Below, piece by piece: positions 18,764 through 28,283 of a stretch of DNA of 64,000 bases. Position numbers and translations under genes: made by a program. Source of the stretch: Prochlorococcus marinus subsp. marinus str. CCMP1375. Its GTDB lineage: Bacteria; Cyanobacteriota; Cyanobacteriia; PCC-6307; Cyanobiaceae. The first letter of the stretch is position 1; each line of letters starts with the position of its first letter. Under the pieces are notes generated by a model that had not been told where the DNA came from, ran no database searches, and was given only the letters and a program-made list of their open reading frames with translations. The stretch lies in NCBI RefSeq assembly GCF_000007925.1, contig NC_005042.1:992001-1056000 (forward strand). The letters are read 5' to 3'.

Positions 18764-21700
18764 TTGACCTTGTTAACTGTCTACCGAAGTAACAGAGCTG
18801 AATGGTTAGCAGAAGTGCTGGCAGCTCAATTACGTCTAAACAAGCCAAAGCCATTTCAATCAGTAGAAATAATGGTTAACACATGGCCAACAAGCAGATG
18901 GTTATCCGAACAAATTGCCACATTCAATGGCATCAGTGCGTTAATTGAGTTTCCTTTCCCTAATTCTCATTTACGAAAGTTTGTTCAACTTTTCTTAGGT
19001 TTAGAAGTTACATCAAAGGACCCATGGAACACCAATCAATTGACTTGGGAAATTATTGACGTACTGCCAAAACTACTTAAGGAAGAAGAATCCAAGCATC
19101 TGCATGAATGGATTCAAAAAGGAAGCAATAACAATAAAGAACTTGACAAAAGAATATGGACACTAGCCAAAAGTATTGCAAATACAATCAATGAATATAT
19201 TTTGTACAGACCTGATGTGATCGCGCAATGGTGGAATTTAGATAGTAAACCGACAAAATCATTAAGAGATTTACCACCTCACATTAAATGGCAACCTTTA
19301 TTATTGAGACTGTTAAAAACGAAAATAAAATCAGAGCCAATATGCCTACAAATAAATGAAGTTGTAACCAGGCTTAAAAGAAAGGAGCATTCCTCAAAGG
19401 AACTCCCCCGTGATCTTCTGATATTTGGTGTTAGCAGTCTTGCTCCTATTCAAATTGAACTCATTCAAGCCTTGTCCTCCGTGGTTAATGTCCAAATATT
19501 TCTACTAACTCCGGGACAAGATCTATGGAAACGTTGTAAAAGCAGAAGAGAGGAACTTGGCAATGATTGGAAAGTTCCTATGGATGGAATGTGGATGCTA
19601 AAAACACCTCGAATAGAAGCAAGCTTGGGCCGAATGGGATCCGAGTTTCAACAATTATTGGAAGGAAGTGGCGAGTATCAATTAGGCGAATGGCAAGAAA
19701 AAGACCTCTTTTCAATGCCAGTAAAAATAGCTACATACAACTCAAAAGAACCAACTTTTTTGGAACAATTACAAGAAAGTCTAGTAGTAAATAAGGCATC
19801 AATTCAACTTCATAGAAAGCATAAAGACAATTCATTAATCTTTTTAGAGTCTCCAGGTCAAAGAAGACAAGTTCAATTAATTCGCGATCAAATTATTCAG
19901 TGGTTAGCAACCGACGATACGCTCCAACCCAGAGACATAATAATTATGACACCTCAGGTAAAGAGATTAGCTCCTTTAATATCGTCCGTATTTAATGATA
20001 TTTCTGCGACTAATGTTAATCTCCCATGGAAGATAACTGATCGTTCCCAAATTGAGAAACCAGGTTTAATTCAATTTATCTTAGAGTTTATAGATATTGC
20101 CTCTAGTCGTTTAACCGCATTAAATCTTGACCGTCTATTAACAAATCCAGCTCTACAAAACCAATTTAAGCTTGATCAAGATGAAGTCGATAGAATCACA
20201 TATTGCCTATATGAGACAGGCTTTAGGTGGGGCATCGACGAAAAAGATCGCAATGGTAATAGTACTCATAGCTTAGAGTGGTGCTTAGAACGCTGGTTAC
20301 TTGGAATTGTGCTTCCAAATGAACCAAATTTCGTAGAAGGAGATATAGCTCCATTTTCTTCAACTTTTACTGTTAACGAGATCACAAAATGGTGGAATTT
20401 ACTATCTTTATTATGCAAGCATCTAAAAGCGCTGAGGAATTCAAGGAAATCTAATCAATGGGTTTTTCAATTAAAGTCAATAGTTACAGATCTTTTAGAG
20501 AATGAAAGCAATAGAACATGGGAAGGTGAATTGTTCAATATAACGATCGAAAACTGGTCACAAGATTCAAATGATTGCATCTTAAATATACAACCACTTG
20601 TAATAAAGGAAATACTTACAGAATTATTTTCTCTTGAGAACGGTCGGTTCGGTCATAGAAGTGGAAAAATAACCATTAGTGCTCTAGAGCCTATGAGAGC
20701 AATACCCCATCGAGTAATTGTTCTCATGGGACTAGATGAATTAGTTTTTCCTCGTAGCGAGGAACGTCCAAGTTTTAATCTGCTAGAACAAAAACGCCTA
20801 CTTGGTGATCCCAATAATTGTGATAAAGATCGCTATGTGCTTCTAGAAGCAATAATGTCCTGTCGACAACATCTTTTGATCACTTGGAATAGTAGAGATG
20901 AAAAAACAGGAGAGAAGCTTGAGGCGCCAGCACCAATTAATCAATGCATAGATTATCTTAAGAATGAATTAAGTGAGAGTGATCAATTAGGTTTAGTCCA
21001 ATCACCTCCACCTAATCCGCTAAGTAATGAAAATTTCATTGCTACTGAATATCAACAACCAATTAGTTGTGATAGGCGTAATCTAGAAGCAAGAATATTT
21101 CTTGATAACTTTACTAAGCCAAAACAAACTGCTTTAGGAATTCCATTTAGATGGGAAATAAATTATAAATTCAAAGAAAGTATTTTAACGAATGATATAG
21201 TTAAAAGTTGGTTGAGAGCACCTCAAATTACGTGGCTTGAGCATTTGCAGCTTAGGTCCAGAGAAAAGAAAATCTCAATCGAAACTATAGATACATTTAA
21301 TCTAAATGAGCTCCAAAGGTACCAATTACTAAATGAAGAATTATTCACACAAAACAACCTTGAAAGTGATAACAACGTTTTGCCTATCTTATTAGGTGCA
21401 GATGATTGGCAAAAAAAGCTTAGAGGGCAAGGTATACTTCCTCCAAAATCAGCAGCAGAATTAGAGTGCGAGATACTTGAAGCACGAATAGCAAGTCTCT
21501 CATCACTAATAAGGGACTTGGGGGAATTAGAGGAAAAGAATCTCCAAATAAACAATGAAAATATAACCTATCTGATAATTCAAGAGGATATTTTAGTCGT
21601 AGAAATCGGTAAGTTAAAGTCAGCTACAATTATGAGTGCATGGCTACAACATCTCCAGGTTTGCCTATATGACGATAAACCAAGAAAGACATTAATAATT

Positions 21701-22081
21701 TCCAGAAGCACTACTAAATCTTCACAACATCAATATAAGCTCTCAGCAGAATTCACTCCTATTTTAAAAAAAGATGCAATGGAAATGCTTCAAACTATTT
21801 ATATGCTTGTTGAGCAAGGCTTAACCGAATGTTGGCCAGTGCCTCCTCAAAGTGGGTGGGAACTATTTAAGGCTAGGTATATGAAAAAAACTAATTCTAA
21901 TAATTACTTTAAAAAAAAATGGAAAGGTAGCTTCAATCAACATGGTGAGAACCACAATTCGGAAATGATATTATGTTTTGGATATGATTGTGACGCTGAG
22001 CTATTTCTAGGTAACAAAATATTTGAAAATTGCTTAAATATTCTCTACCAACCAATACTTAACAACTTCACTGCAAGATGA
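18764..22081 (+). CDS. recC: Exodeoxyribonuclease V gamma subunit
   Basis: A 1,105-residue protein with the RecC layout: an N-terminal helicase-like half beginning with a VYRSNRAEWLAEVL segment, and a C-terminal inactive nuclease-like half. The block HRVIVLMGLDELVFPRSEERPSFNLL is the typical conserved RecC motif. In the RecBCD complex RecC recognises Chi and splits the DNA strands. The start is TTG at 18764, with a second TTG two codons later. The stop overlaps the next start as ATGA. Its gene order with recB and recD, interrupted by one membrane-protein gene, supports the assignment. Confidence 0.9.
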   Translation: MTLLTVYRSNRAEWLAEVLAAQLRLNKPKPFQSVEIMVNTWPTSRWLSEQIATFNGISALIEFPFPNSHLRKFVQLFLGLEVTSKDPWNTNQLTWEIIDVLPKLLKEEESKHLHEWIQKGSNNNKELDKRIWTLAKSIANTINEYILYRPDVIAQWWNLDSKPTKSLRDLPPHIKWQPLLLRLLKTKIKSEPICLQINEVVTRLKRKEHSSKELPRDLLIFGVSSLAPIQIELIQALSSVVNVQIFLLTPGQDLWKRCKSRREELGNDWKVPMDGMWMLKTPRIEASLGRMGSEFQQLLEGSGEYQLGEWQEKDLFSMPVKIATYNSKEPTFLEQLQESLVVNKASIQLHRKHKDNSLIFLESPGQRRQVQLIRDQIIQWLATDDTLQPRDIIIMTPQVKRLAPLISSVFNDISATNVNLPWKITDRSQIEKPGLIQFILEFIDIASSRLTALNLDRLLTNPALQNQFKLDQDEVDRITYCLYETGFRWGIDEKDRNGNSTHSLEWCLERWLLGIVLPNEPNFVEGDIAPFSSTFTVNEITKWWNLLSLLCKHLKALRNSRKSNQWVFQLKSIVTDLLENESNRTWEGELFNITIENWSQDSNDCILNIQPLVIKEILTELFSLENGRFGHRSGKITISALEPMRAIPHRVIVLMGLDELVFPRSEERPSFNLLEQKRLLGDPNNCDKDRYVLLEAIMSCRQHLLITWNSRDEKTGEKLEAPAPINQCIDYLKNELSESDQLGLVQSPPPNPLSNENFIATEYQQPISCDRRNLEARIFLDNFTKPKQTALGIPFRWEINYKFKESILTNDIVKSWLRAPQITWLEHLQLRSREKKISIETIDTFNLNELQRYQLLNEELFTQNNLESDNNVLPILLGADDWQKKLRGQGILPPKSAAELECEILEARIASLSSLIRDLGELEEKNLQINNENITYLIIQEDILVVEIGKLKSATIMSAWLQHLQVCLYDDKPRKTLIISRSTTKSSQHQYKLSAEFTPILKKDAMEMLQTIYMLVEQGLTECWPVPPQSGWELFKARYMKKTNSNNYFKKKWKGSFNQHGENHNSEMILCFGYDCDAELFLGNKIFENCLNILYQPILNNFTAR

Positions 22082-22614
22082 TCTACAGAAAAATGTCATA
22101 TAAATTTTTAAAATCTTTTGGTATAACAAAGGATGGAATACTGCATAATAAGAAAGGTGAGTGGTATTTATATGCACAAATAGTAGTGATTATGACACAA
22201 CTACTTACTCCACCAAGGCACCAGCTAGAATATTTGCCCATCTCAATCAAAATAATTGCTTTATTAATATTGATCCTAGGTGCTTATCGAGCAATCCTAA
22301 GTATAAGATATCTTGGGCCAAATTTTTCTCCACTTCCTGAGCCAAGAGAGTCTACAGTTTTTGTAACTGAAGGCCCCTACAAATATTGTAGACATCCAAT
22401 ATATCAAAGCATAATACTAATGTCTATTGGCTTGACTTTGTTTAGAGCAAGTCTAACTCACCTAATATTATTTATAATATTAGGTATTATTTTAGTTAGC
22501 AAAGCTAAACTAGAAGAGAAAAAGTTAAAATTAATTTGTTCCCAATACTCAAAATATTTATTAAAAACACCAGCTATTTTTAAAGGGATTAGTTTCTTTG
22601 ATTGGCGTCACTAA
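22078..22614 (+). CDS. Isoprenylcysteine carboxyl methyltransferase-like membrane protein
   Basis: A 178-residue integral membrane protein with about four hydrophobic segments (residues about 28-42, 53-72, 118-134, 138-152). The C-terminal signature GPYKYCRHPIYQS and the following helix-plus-charged KLEEKKLK tail is that of the ICMT/PEMT-like methyltransferases that use S-adenosylmethionine. Bacterial substrates are mostly unknown. The start overlaps the recC stop by four bases and recB begins 43 bases downstream, so it is embedded in the recCBD transcription unit. Nothing in it suggests a role in DNA repair; the link may be positional only. Confidence 0.75.
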   Translation: MIYRKMSYKFLKSFGITKDGILHNKKGEWYLYAQIVVIMTQLLTPPRHQLEYLPISIKIIALLILILGAYRAILSIRYLGPNFSPLPEPRESTVFVTEGPYKYCRHPIYQSIILMSIGLTLFRASLTHLILFIILGIILVSKAKLEEKKLKLICSQYSKYLLKTPAIFKGISFFDWRH

Positions 22615-22657
22615 TACCAGATTCTTCATATGTATTATCAACTGAAGAAAGAATAAA

Positions 22658-25600
22658 ATGACCACTATTCCATTCCAACCAAATCAGTACCCCCTTGAAC
22701 CAGGCATGAGGCTTTTAGAAGCCAGTGCAGGTACTGGTAAAACATATTCATTGGCTCATTTAGTTCTTCGCCTTCTGACAGAAAAAGGATGTCCTATAAA
22801 TAAAATTTTAGTCATAAGCTTCACAAAGGCTACTGCATCGGAGATAAAAGCAAGAATAAGTTCTCGACTCGTATTAGCCCTAAAAGGATTAGAAAGTTAT
22901 ACGCCTAAATCTCTGGCAAGTTGCACTGATCAGGTAATGAATGAATGGTTAGAGTCAAAAGTAATAGATGAATCTACTAGGCTTCAATGGGCCAGTCTTT
23001 TAATTAAAGCATTAGAAAATATTGATTCTGCGGATATCACAACTATTCATGGTTTCTGTAGTAGAAACCTTAAAAGGGAAGCTATCGATGTTGGTAATAA
23101 TATAGAAACTGAAGCACTTTCAGAAGAAGATAATAAAGAGCTAATCTTGGAAATAATTCATGAATATTGGAGAGAAGAGGTTCTTTCATTAGCTCCTTCG
23201 CAGGTGAAAGGACTACAAAATGCAGGAATATCAATAGATTGTTTAGTCAATAGTCTAATAAAAATCGACAATAACCCTAGTATCGAACTAAAAAAGATCC
23301 ATCAGGAAATTAAACACAACGAATCCTTGTCTCGTCAATTTAATGGCTGGATTCAAAATTGTTGGGATGATTTTGTCCTTGAATGGGGAGAAGGCGGAAT
23401 GCAATTAGAAGAAGATTTTAGACTTCAATCACTTTCCTGGAAAAAAATGGGGATTGAAAATATCAGGCCTTTCTCTATCAAACCTAGAAGAAAGAGAGCT
23501 ATAGAACTAACCGCCTGGATTAATGAACAAACAAACAAGAATGAAAAAACAAGCTCTGATAGAAGTCCTGACTATTTCTCTATTCGAAGTAATCTTTTAA
23601 TAAAAGATTACTTTCATCCAATAAAAATTTATGAAATAGAACGGCGAAACAAATTACCAATATCCTCTTTACTAAAACCAAAACTACAAACTTCAATAGC
23701 AGACTTATGTGATAAGCCTTCTGAAATGGTTTTAGAACATGCCCTTATTTGGTCACACGAAAAGTTAATTCAGAGAAGAAATCAAAAAGGAGTAGTTAGC
23801 TATGCAGATCAACTTAAAGCATTAGATCCTGGTAAAACTTCAAACTTTAAAGCATCTTCAGAATTCCTACTTGAACGACTAAGGGAAAAATATAAAGTCG
23901 TTCTAGTTGATGAGTTTCAAGATACTGATCCTGTTCAATGGAGAATTATCAATCAAGCATTTAGTAAAAGCAAAGAACATTTTCTTTTAATGGTAGGAGA
24001 TCCAAAGCAATCTATTTATAAGTTTCGAGGGGGTGACTTAACTACATACTTGATAGCAAGAAAAAAAGCAGAACGAATCGACTCATTGTTGACAAACTAT
24101 CGATCAGCTCCCAAGCTCATGAAAGGCCTTAATACTCTATTAAATGCCGGCTTGAAATATTCAAAGCTTGAGGCTCCCCCATTAATTTCTGCATCAAAGG
24201 AAAATATACTTTTTTCAAAATCAGGCACAGCTCCTATTGAAATTATAGATATTAAAGGCGTCACGCCTACGCCAACCTCATTTAATGATGATTTGCCATC
24301 GAAAGCATTGGTTGAAGAAAATATTCCTGTAATAGTAACTAATACAATTCTAGATCTACTCCAGAATCATAGTGATGAATTAAATCCCCATGACATTTGC
24401 GTACTAGTAAGTCGGCATGAACAAGCTGAAAATATCAGAAAATCTCTAGAAAAAGCTAATCTTCCAAGTCGACTGGTTAGCAAAGGGGATGTGCTTGATA
24501 GTCAAACAGCTAAAAATGTACAACTCTTTTTGGAATGCCTTGCCCATCCAACCAACACCAGCATTATTAAACTGTTAGCCTGCTCATCCTTAATGCAGTG
24601 GGATATAAATAAAATCAATGCCTGCGAACAAAATGGTGAAATTGATGAGGTTATTATTAGATGTGTAGATTGGGCCAATAGGCTACAAAACATAGGTCTT
24701 ATAGGCTGCCTATCTGAGCTGTTAGGAAGTAAGAACCTGGCTATGCTTTCAAAACAGGGAAGGATGCTTGGGGATCTCCAACAATGTGCAGACCTTGTAC
24801 AAGAGGCAATACATATCAAAGGGCTTGATGCTTTAGGAGCTGCCAGATGGCTTTCTCAACAACGTAGTTTTTCAAGAGATCCAACACCAGAAAGTCGTCG
24901 TCCTAACAGTGATATAGCAGAAAAGGCTATTAATGTAATTACAATCCACAGAAGTAAAGGGCTTCAATATAAAGTCGTTATTTGCCCATATCTTTGGCAA
25001 TCTCCACCTCTCCCAAACGGTCCCTTATGGTGTATCAAAAACTCAAATGAATGGCTAATTTCACTTAACACAGGATGGGGGGGTAGTCGTAATATATTAG
25101 AAGCAGCAATCAATGAATCTATAGAGGAATCAGAACGACTTGCATATGTAGCTCTTACTCGTGCTCAAAAGAAATTAATAATCATATGGAGTATGGCTTC
25201 GAGGCAAGAAAATAATCCTTTATTAAATTTATTATTTGGGAAAGAATCACATGAATACAACCGACAAGAACTAACACAAGAAACGATGATTAAATGGCTA
25301 AACAGCACTAATGGAACTATTAAAATACATACTATAGAAGCCTTAGAAGAGCTTAGAGTCTGGAAGAGAAGTGGTAAAAATATTCCTCTTAAGATTGGGC
25401 CGAGCCCCAAGCGCTTATTGGATAAAAGCTGGGGGAGACATAGCTATTCAGCATGGCTAGCAACAAAGAATGGTCATCATGATTTCTTGCAGAACCCAAA
25501 AGCAATAGAAGAAGGGAAGGATACAGCACAAGATGAAGTTAGTAGTAAAGAATCCTCTCTTAACATTCATACAGGGCTATCAATTGATCCATACGAGCAA

Positions 25601-26428
25601 AGTCCCTTAGCAATCTTCCCAAGAGGACCTCTTGCTGGTGATTGTCTACATAGAATCCTTCAGAGAATCGACTTTAAGATCCCAGCTAATAGCCTCGAAA
25701 CCACAGGTTTAATTGATGAAGAACTTAAGAAGAGCGGTATAGATGAAAGCTTGAACAACAATATACAAGAAGCTTTGGGAAGACTTCTAAGTATTCCTTT
25801 GGGTAGTTCGCTAGGGAACTTTCAATTAAATCAACTCAATACAAACCAACGAATAAGCGAACTTAGTTTTGACTTGTCGTTATCAATAAATGGTCAACCC
25901 ATTACTTCTAGTGATATAGCTGAAATCTTTAAAATTAACCCTGATCATCGTTTTGGGGGAGAGTATTCAGAATTGCTTCAAGAGCTTAATATCTCAAGCA
26001 GAGGTTTTCTAACAGGATCTATAGACCTTGTTTTTATTGATAAAGATGATCCCGAAGATGCACGATGGTGGGTAACTGATTGGAAAAGCAATTGGATTGG
26101 AGACCGTTATCAAGAAAGGCAAATCTTTAATTGCAGCCCAATTCACTATGTCGACAAGGCAATGGAGTGTCAAATGAAAATGCATCATTATCCTCTTCAG
26201 GCTCATTTGTACTTAGTTGCTTTACATAGATATCTAAGCTGGAGATTGGATAACTACGATCCCTTGAGACATTTAGGAGGTTATGCCTACATTTTTATTA
26301 GAGGTATTCCAAGTCTTAAAGAAAATAAAGAACAATATTATCAACATGGAACGCCAGGTTTATTTATTGAAGAAGCACCACTAGATCGTGTACTTGCGTT
26401 AGATAAACTACTTAAAGGAGGGACTTGA
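22658..26428 (+). CDS. recB: Exodeoxyribonuclease V beta subunit
   Basis: A 1,256-residue UvrD-type helicase fused to a nuclease. Walker A is ASAGTGKT at residues 22-29, Walker B is VDEFQDTDPVQW, helicase motif VI is YVALTRAQKK, and the C-terminal nuclease has the GSIDLVF and VTDWKSN blocks with the metal-binding Asp and catalytic Lys. It is the 3'-5' helicase and the only nuclease of RecBCD. Length is normal (E. coli about 1,180). Its stop overlaps the frame of recD. Confidence 0.95.
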   Translation: MTTIPFQPNQYPLEPGMRLLEASAGTGKTYSLAHLVLRLLTEKGCPINKILVISFTKATASEIKARISSRLVLALKGLESYTPKSLASCTDQVMNEWLESKVIDESTRLQWASLLIKALENIDSADITTIHGFCSRNLKREAIDVGNNIETEALSEEDNKELILEIIHEYWREEVLSLAPSQVKGLQNAGISIDCLVNSLIKIDNNPSIELKKIHQEIKHNESLSRQFNGWIQNCWDDFVLEWGEGGMQLEEDFRLQSLSWKKMGIENIRPFSIKPRRKRAIELTAWINEQTNKNEKTSSDRSPDYFSIRSNLLIKDYFHPIKIYEIERRNKLPISSLLKPKLQTSIADLCDKPSEMVLEHALIWSHEKLIQRRNQKGVVSYADQLKALDPGKTSNFKASSEFLLERLREKYKVVLVDEFQDTDPVQWRIINQAFSKSKEHFLLMVGDPKQSIYKFRGGDLTTYLIARKKAERIDSLLTNYRSAPKLMKGLNTLLNAGLKYSKLEAPPLISASKENILFSKSGTAPIEIIDIKGVTPTPTSFNDDLPSKALVEENIPVIVTNTILDLLQNHSDELNPHDICVLVSRHEQAENIRKSLEKANLPSRLVSKGDVLDSQTAKNVQLFLECLAHPTNTSIIKLLACSSLMQWDINKINACEQNGEIDEVIIRCVDWANRLQNIGLIGCLSELLGSKNLAMLSKQGRMLGDLQQCADLVQEAIHIKGLDALGAARWLSQQRSFSRDPTPESRRPNSDIAEKAINVITIHRSKGLQYKVVICPYLWQSPPLPNGPLWCIKNSNEWLISLNTGWGGSRNILEAAINESIEESERLAYVALTRAQKKLIIIWSMASRQENNPLLNLLFGKESHEYNRQELTQETMIKWLNSTNGTIKIHTIEALEELRVWKRSGKNIPLKIGPSPKRLLDKSWGRHSYSAWLATKNGHHDFLQNPKAIEEGKDTAQDEVSSKESSLNIHTGLSIDPYEQSPLAIFPRGPLAGDCLHRILQRIDFKIPANSLETTGLIDEELKKSGIDESLNNNIQEALGRLLSIPLGSSLGNFQLNQLNTNQRISELSFDLSLSINGQPITSSDIAEIFKINPDHRFGGEYSELLQELNISSRGFLTGSIDLVFIDKDDPEDARWWVTDWKSNWIGDRYQERQIFNCSPIHYVDKAMECQMKMHHYPLQAHLYLVALHRYLSWRLDNYDPLRHLGGYAYIFIRGIPSLKENKEQYYQHGTPGLFIEEAPLDRVLALDKLLKGGT

Positions 26429-26430
26429 AG

Positions 26431-28125
26431 ATGAATAATGAACCTAAATCTCTTGAAAACCTTGTAAGTGCTTTAAATAAGCTCCTAATAAAAACAACTT
26501 CTCAAAACGATTCATCACCTCATCTAGAAGATCTGGTTAAATTGCTTATGGAATCCTTATCAAGAGGTGAAATATATTTAAAGATAGACGAAGTTGAAGC
26601 ACAGATAAATCTAAAAGGGAGTGGATGGCCTAATAAACATATGAAAGTGCTTTTGGATAGTGGGTGGATAAATAAATATAATTCTCCAATGGTTCTTCAA
26701 GGCAATTATCTCAGTTGGAGACGTTGGAGTGAGGAAATGCAAAATGTTATTGATCAATTAACTTATAAGTCATTTCAACAAAGGATTAAAAAAGATCAAA
26801 ATTGTGAGACCCTCACTAGACAAGGATTCTCAGCCCTTAACTTAGAACAATTGTCTGCAGTTGAAGCAATTTCTAACCACAATCTGATTCTATTAAGTGG
26901 CGGACCTGGTACAGGTAAAACGCATACAATTGTCAATATGCTAATTAAAGCATTATCAATCCATCCAAATCTAAAGATCGGCCTTGGTGCTCCTACAGGG
27001 AAAGCTACTAGACGACTAGAAGAAACAATCCAACAATCAAGCCTGAACTTGGATGAAGAATACAAAATTAAATTAGCAAAAATTCCCTGTTTAACTCTTC
27101 ATCGTTGGCTACAAGCTGTTGAAGGTAAGTTTCTCAAAGGTAAAAAAAACAAACTACAACTTGACATTCTTGTAATAGATGAAATGTCTATGGTTGACCT
27201 TTCATTAATGCAAGCTGTTCTAAATGCACTGCCAAAAGAAAGTCAATTAATATTAGTGGGTGACCCAGACCAACTAGCACCAGTGGGGAATGGTGCTGTT
27301 TGGCATAAATTACAAGAAGAAAGCACCCGCGAAATATTTAAACACTGTGCAATTCATCTAAGCAAGCTATATCGAACGAGAGGAGAAGTTGCTTCATTAG
27401 CAAAAGTAATTCGAAACAAAGGACTAAGTTGCTTCTTTATGGAGCTTAAAAACATTCCTTCTTCATCAAATGTAAACGTACTTTCATCAACTAAAGAAGT
27501 AATCCCTATTCAAATTGTAAACAAAATAAAGGAGCACCAAAATAAATTAAGGTCACATACCAAAGAAGCAAGAGTCTATTTACGATCTAATCCAACAGGA
27601 AACCTACATTCTTATAACCAAAAGTTAACAAGTAGAGTTCTAGATTGCCTTGAAGAGTTAATTGTTTTATGTCCTAGAAGACATGGCTTATGGGGTATTG
27701 AACATATACATCAAACCATATTAGGGAATCAATCAGATGAAGGTGTCTCAAGTTGGCCTGAAGGGACTCCTGTCATATGTGGTGCAAATCAATCTGAAAT
27801 ACATCTAGCAAATGGTGATATTGGGGTAGTAATAGGTGAAGATCAAAACAAAAAACTATTGTTTAGAGTCAATTCACTAGAAAAAGGAATCACTACTCAA
27901 CTAATTCATCCAGCAAGAGTAAAAAGTCTTGAACCTGCATTTGCTACAACAATCCATAAAGCTCAAGGGAGTGAAGCAGAACATGTTATTTGTCTTTGGC
28001 CTGATCCAATTAATACAAAAGAATCAGCAAATAATGAATTGATAAGAAATGAAAATTACGAAAGAAGATTAATCTACACAGCAATAACAAGAGCAAGAAC
28101 TAAATTAGATCTAGTCATCTCTTAA
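26431..28125 (+). CDS. recD: Exodeoxyribonuclease V alpha subunit
   Basis: A 564-residue SF1B helicase, the 5'-3' motor of RecBCD. Walker A is GGPGTGKTHT (about residues 157-166), Walker B is VIDEMSMVD, then GDPDQLAPVG, and motif VI appears as TIHKAQGSE with YTAITRAR at the C-terminus. The start was set at the ATG at 26431, which has an ideal AAGGAGG Shine-Dalgarno at 26415-26421; a TTG at 26425 overlapping the recB stop is the alternative. It is the last gene of the recC-recB-recD run. Confidence 0.93.
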   Translation: MNNEPKSLENLVSALNKLLIKTTSQNDSSPHLEDLVKLLMESLSRGEIYLKIDEVEAQINLKGSGWPNKHMKVLLDSGWINKYNSPMVLQGNYLSWRRWSEEMQNVIDQLTYKSFQQRIKKDQNCETLTRQGFSALNLEQLSAVEAISNHNLILLSGGPGTGKTHTIVNMLIKALSIHPNLKIGLGAPTGKATRRLEETIQQSSLNLDEEYKIKLAKIPCLTLHRWLQAVEGKFLKGKKNKLQLDILVIDEMSMVDLSLMQAVLNALPKESQLILVGDPDQLAPVGNGAVWHKLQEESTREIFKHCAIHLSKLYRTRGEVASLAKVIRNKGLSCFFMELKNIPSSSNVNVLSSTKEVIPIQIVNKIKEHQNKLRSHTKEARVYLRSNPTGNLHSYNQKLTSRVLDCLEELIVLCPRRHGLWGIEHIHQTILGNQSDEGVSSWPEGTPVICGANQSEIHLANGDIGVVIGEDQNKKLLFRVNSLEKGITTQLIHPARVKSLEPAFATTIHKAQGSEAEHVICLWPDPINTKESANNELIRNENYERRLIYTAITRARTKLDLVIS

Positions 28126-28192
28126 GGAAATAAACAAATAGACCCAAAATTATGATCTAATCCGACTCACAAAATGATAGATTTAAAAGACC

Positions 28193-28268
28193 CCTTTTAA
28201 AAGGCGCGTCAACAAAGCACGGTTATTGCCGATTGGAGGTTGTCTGCCTGATTTTAAGGGTTATCAGG
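28193..28268 (+). promoter_or_regulatory. Leader region of DEAD-box helicase gene: palindrome and hairpin
   Basis: Before the helicase gene there is a perfect 12-bp palindrome CCTTTTAAAAGG at 28193-28204 and a perfect 6-bp stem CCTGAT/ATCAGG at 28247-28268 with a 10-base loop, ending 15 bases before the ATG. The latter could fold in the 5' untranslated region and influence access to the start. Cold-shock RNA helicases in other cyanobacteria are controlled through their leaders, but here the link is only inferred. Confidence 0.35.
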
Positions 28269-28283
28269 TGTTTAATCTCTTAA

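Noticed and set aside
18764-28125. A phage-defence island reading of recC-recB-recD with the membrane methyltransferase
   Set aside because: All three rec genes are full-length housekeeping subunits with normal composition; no transposase, integrase or repeat borders are present.
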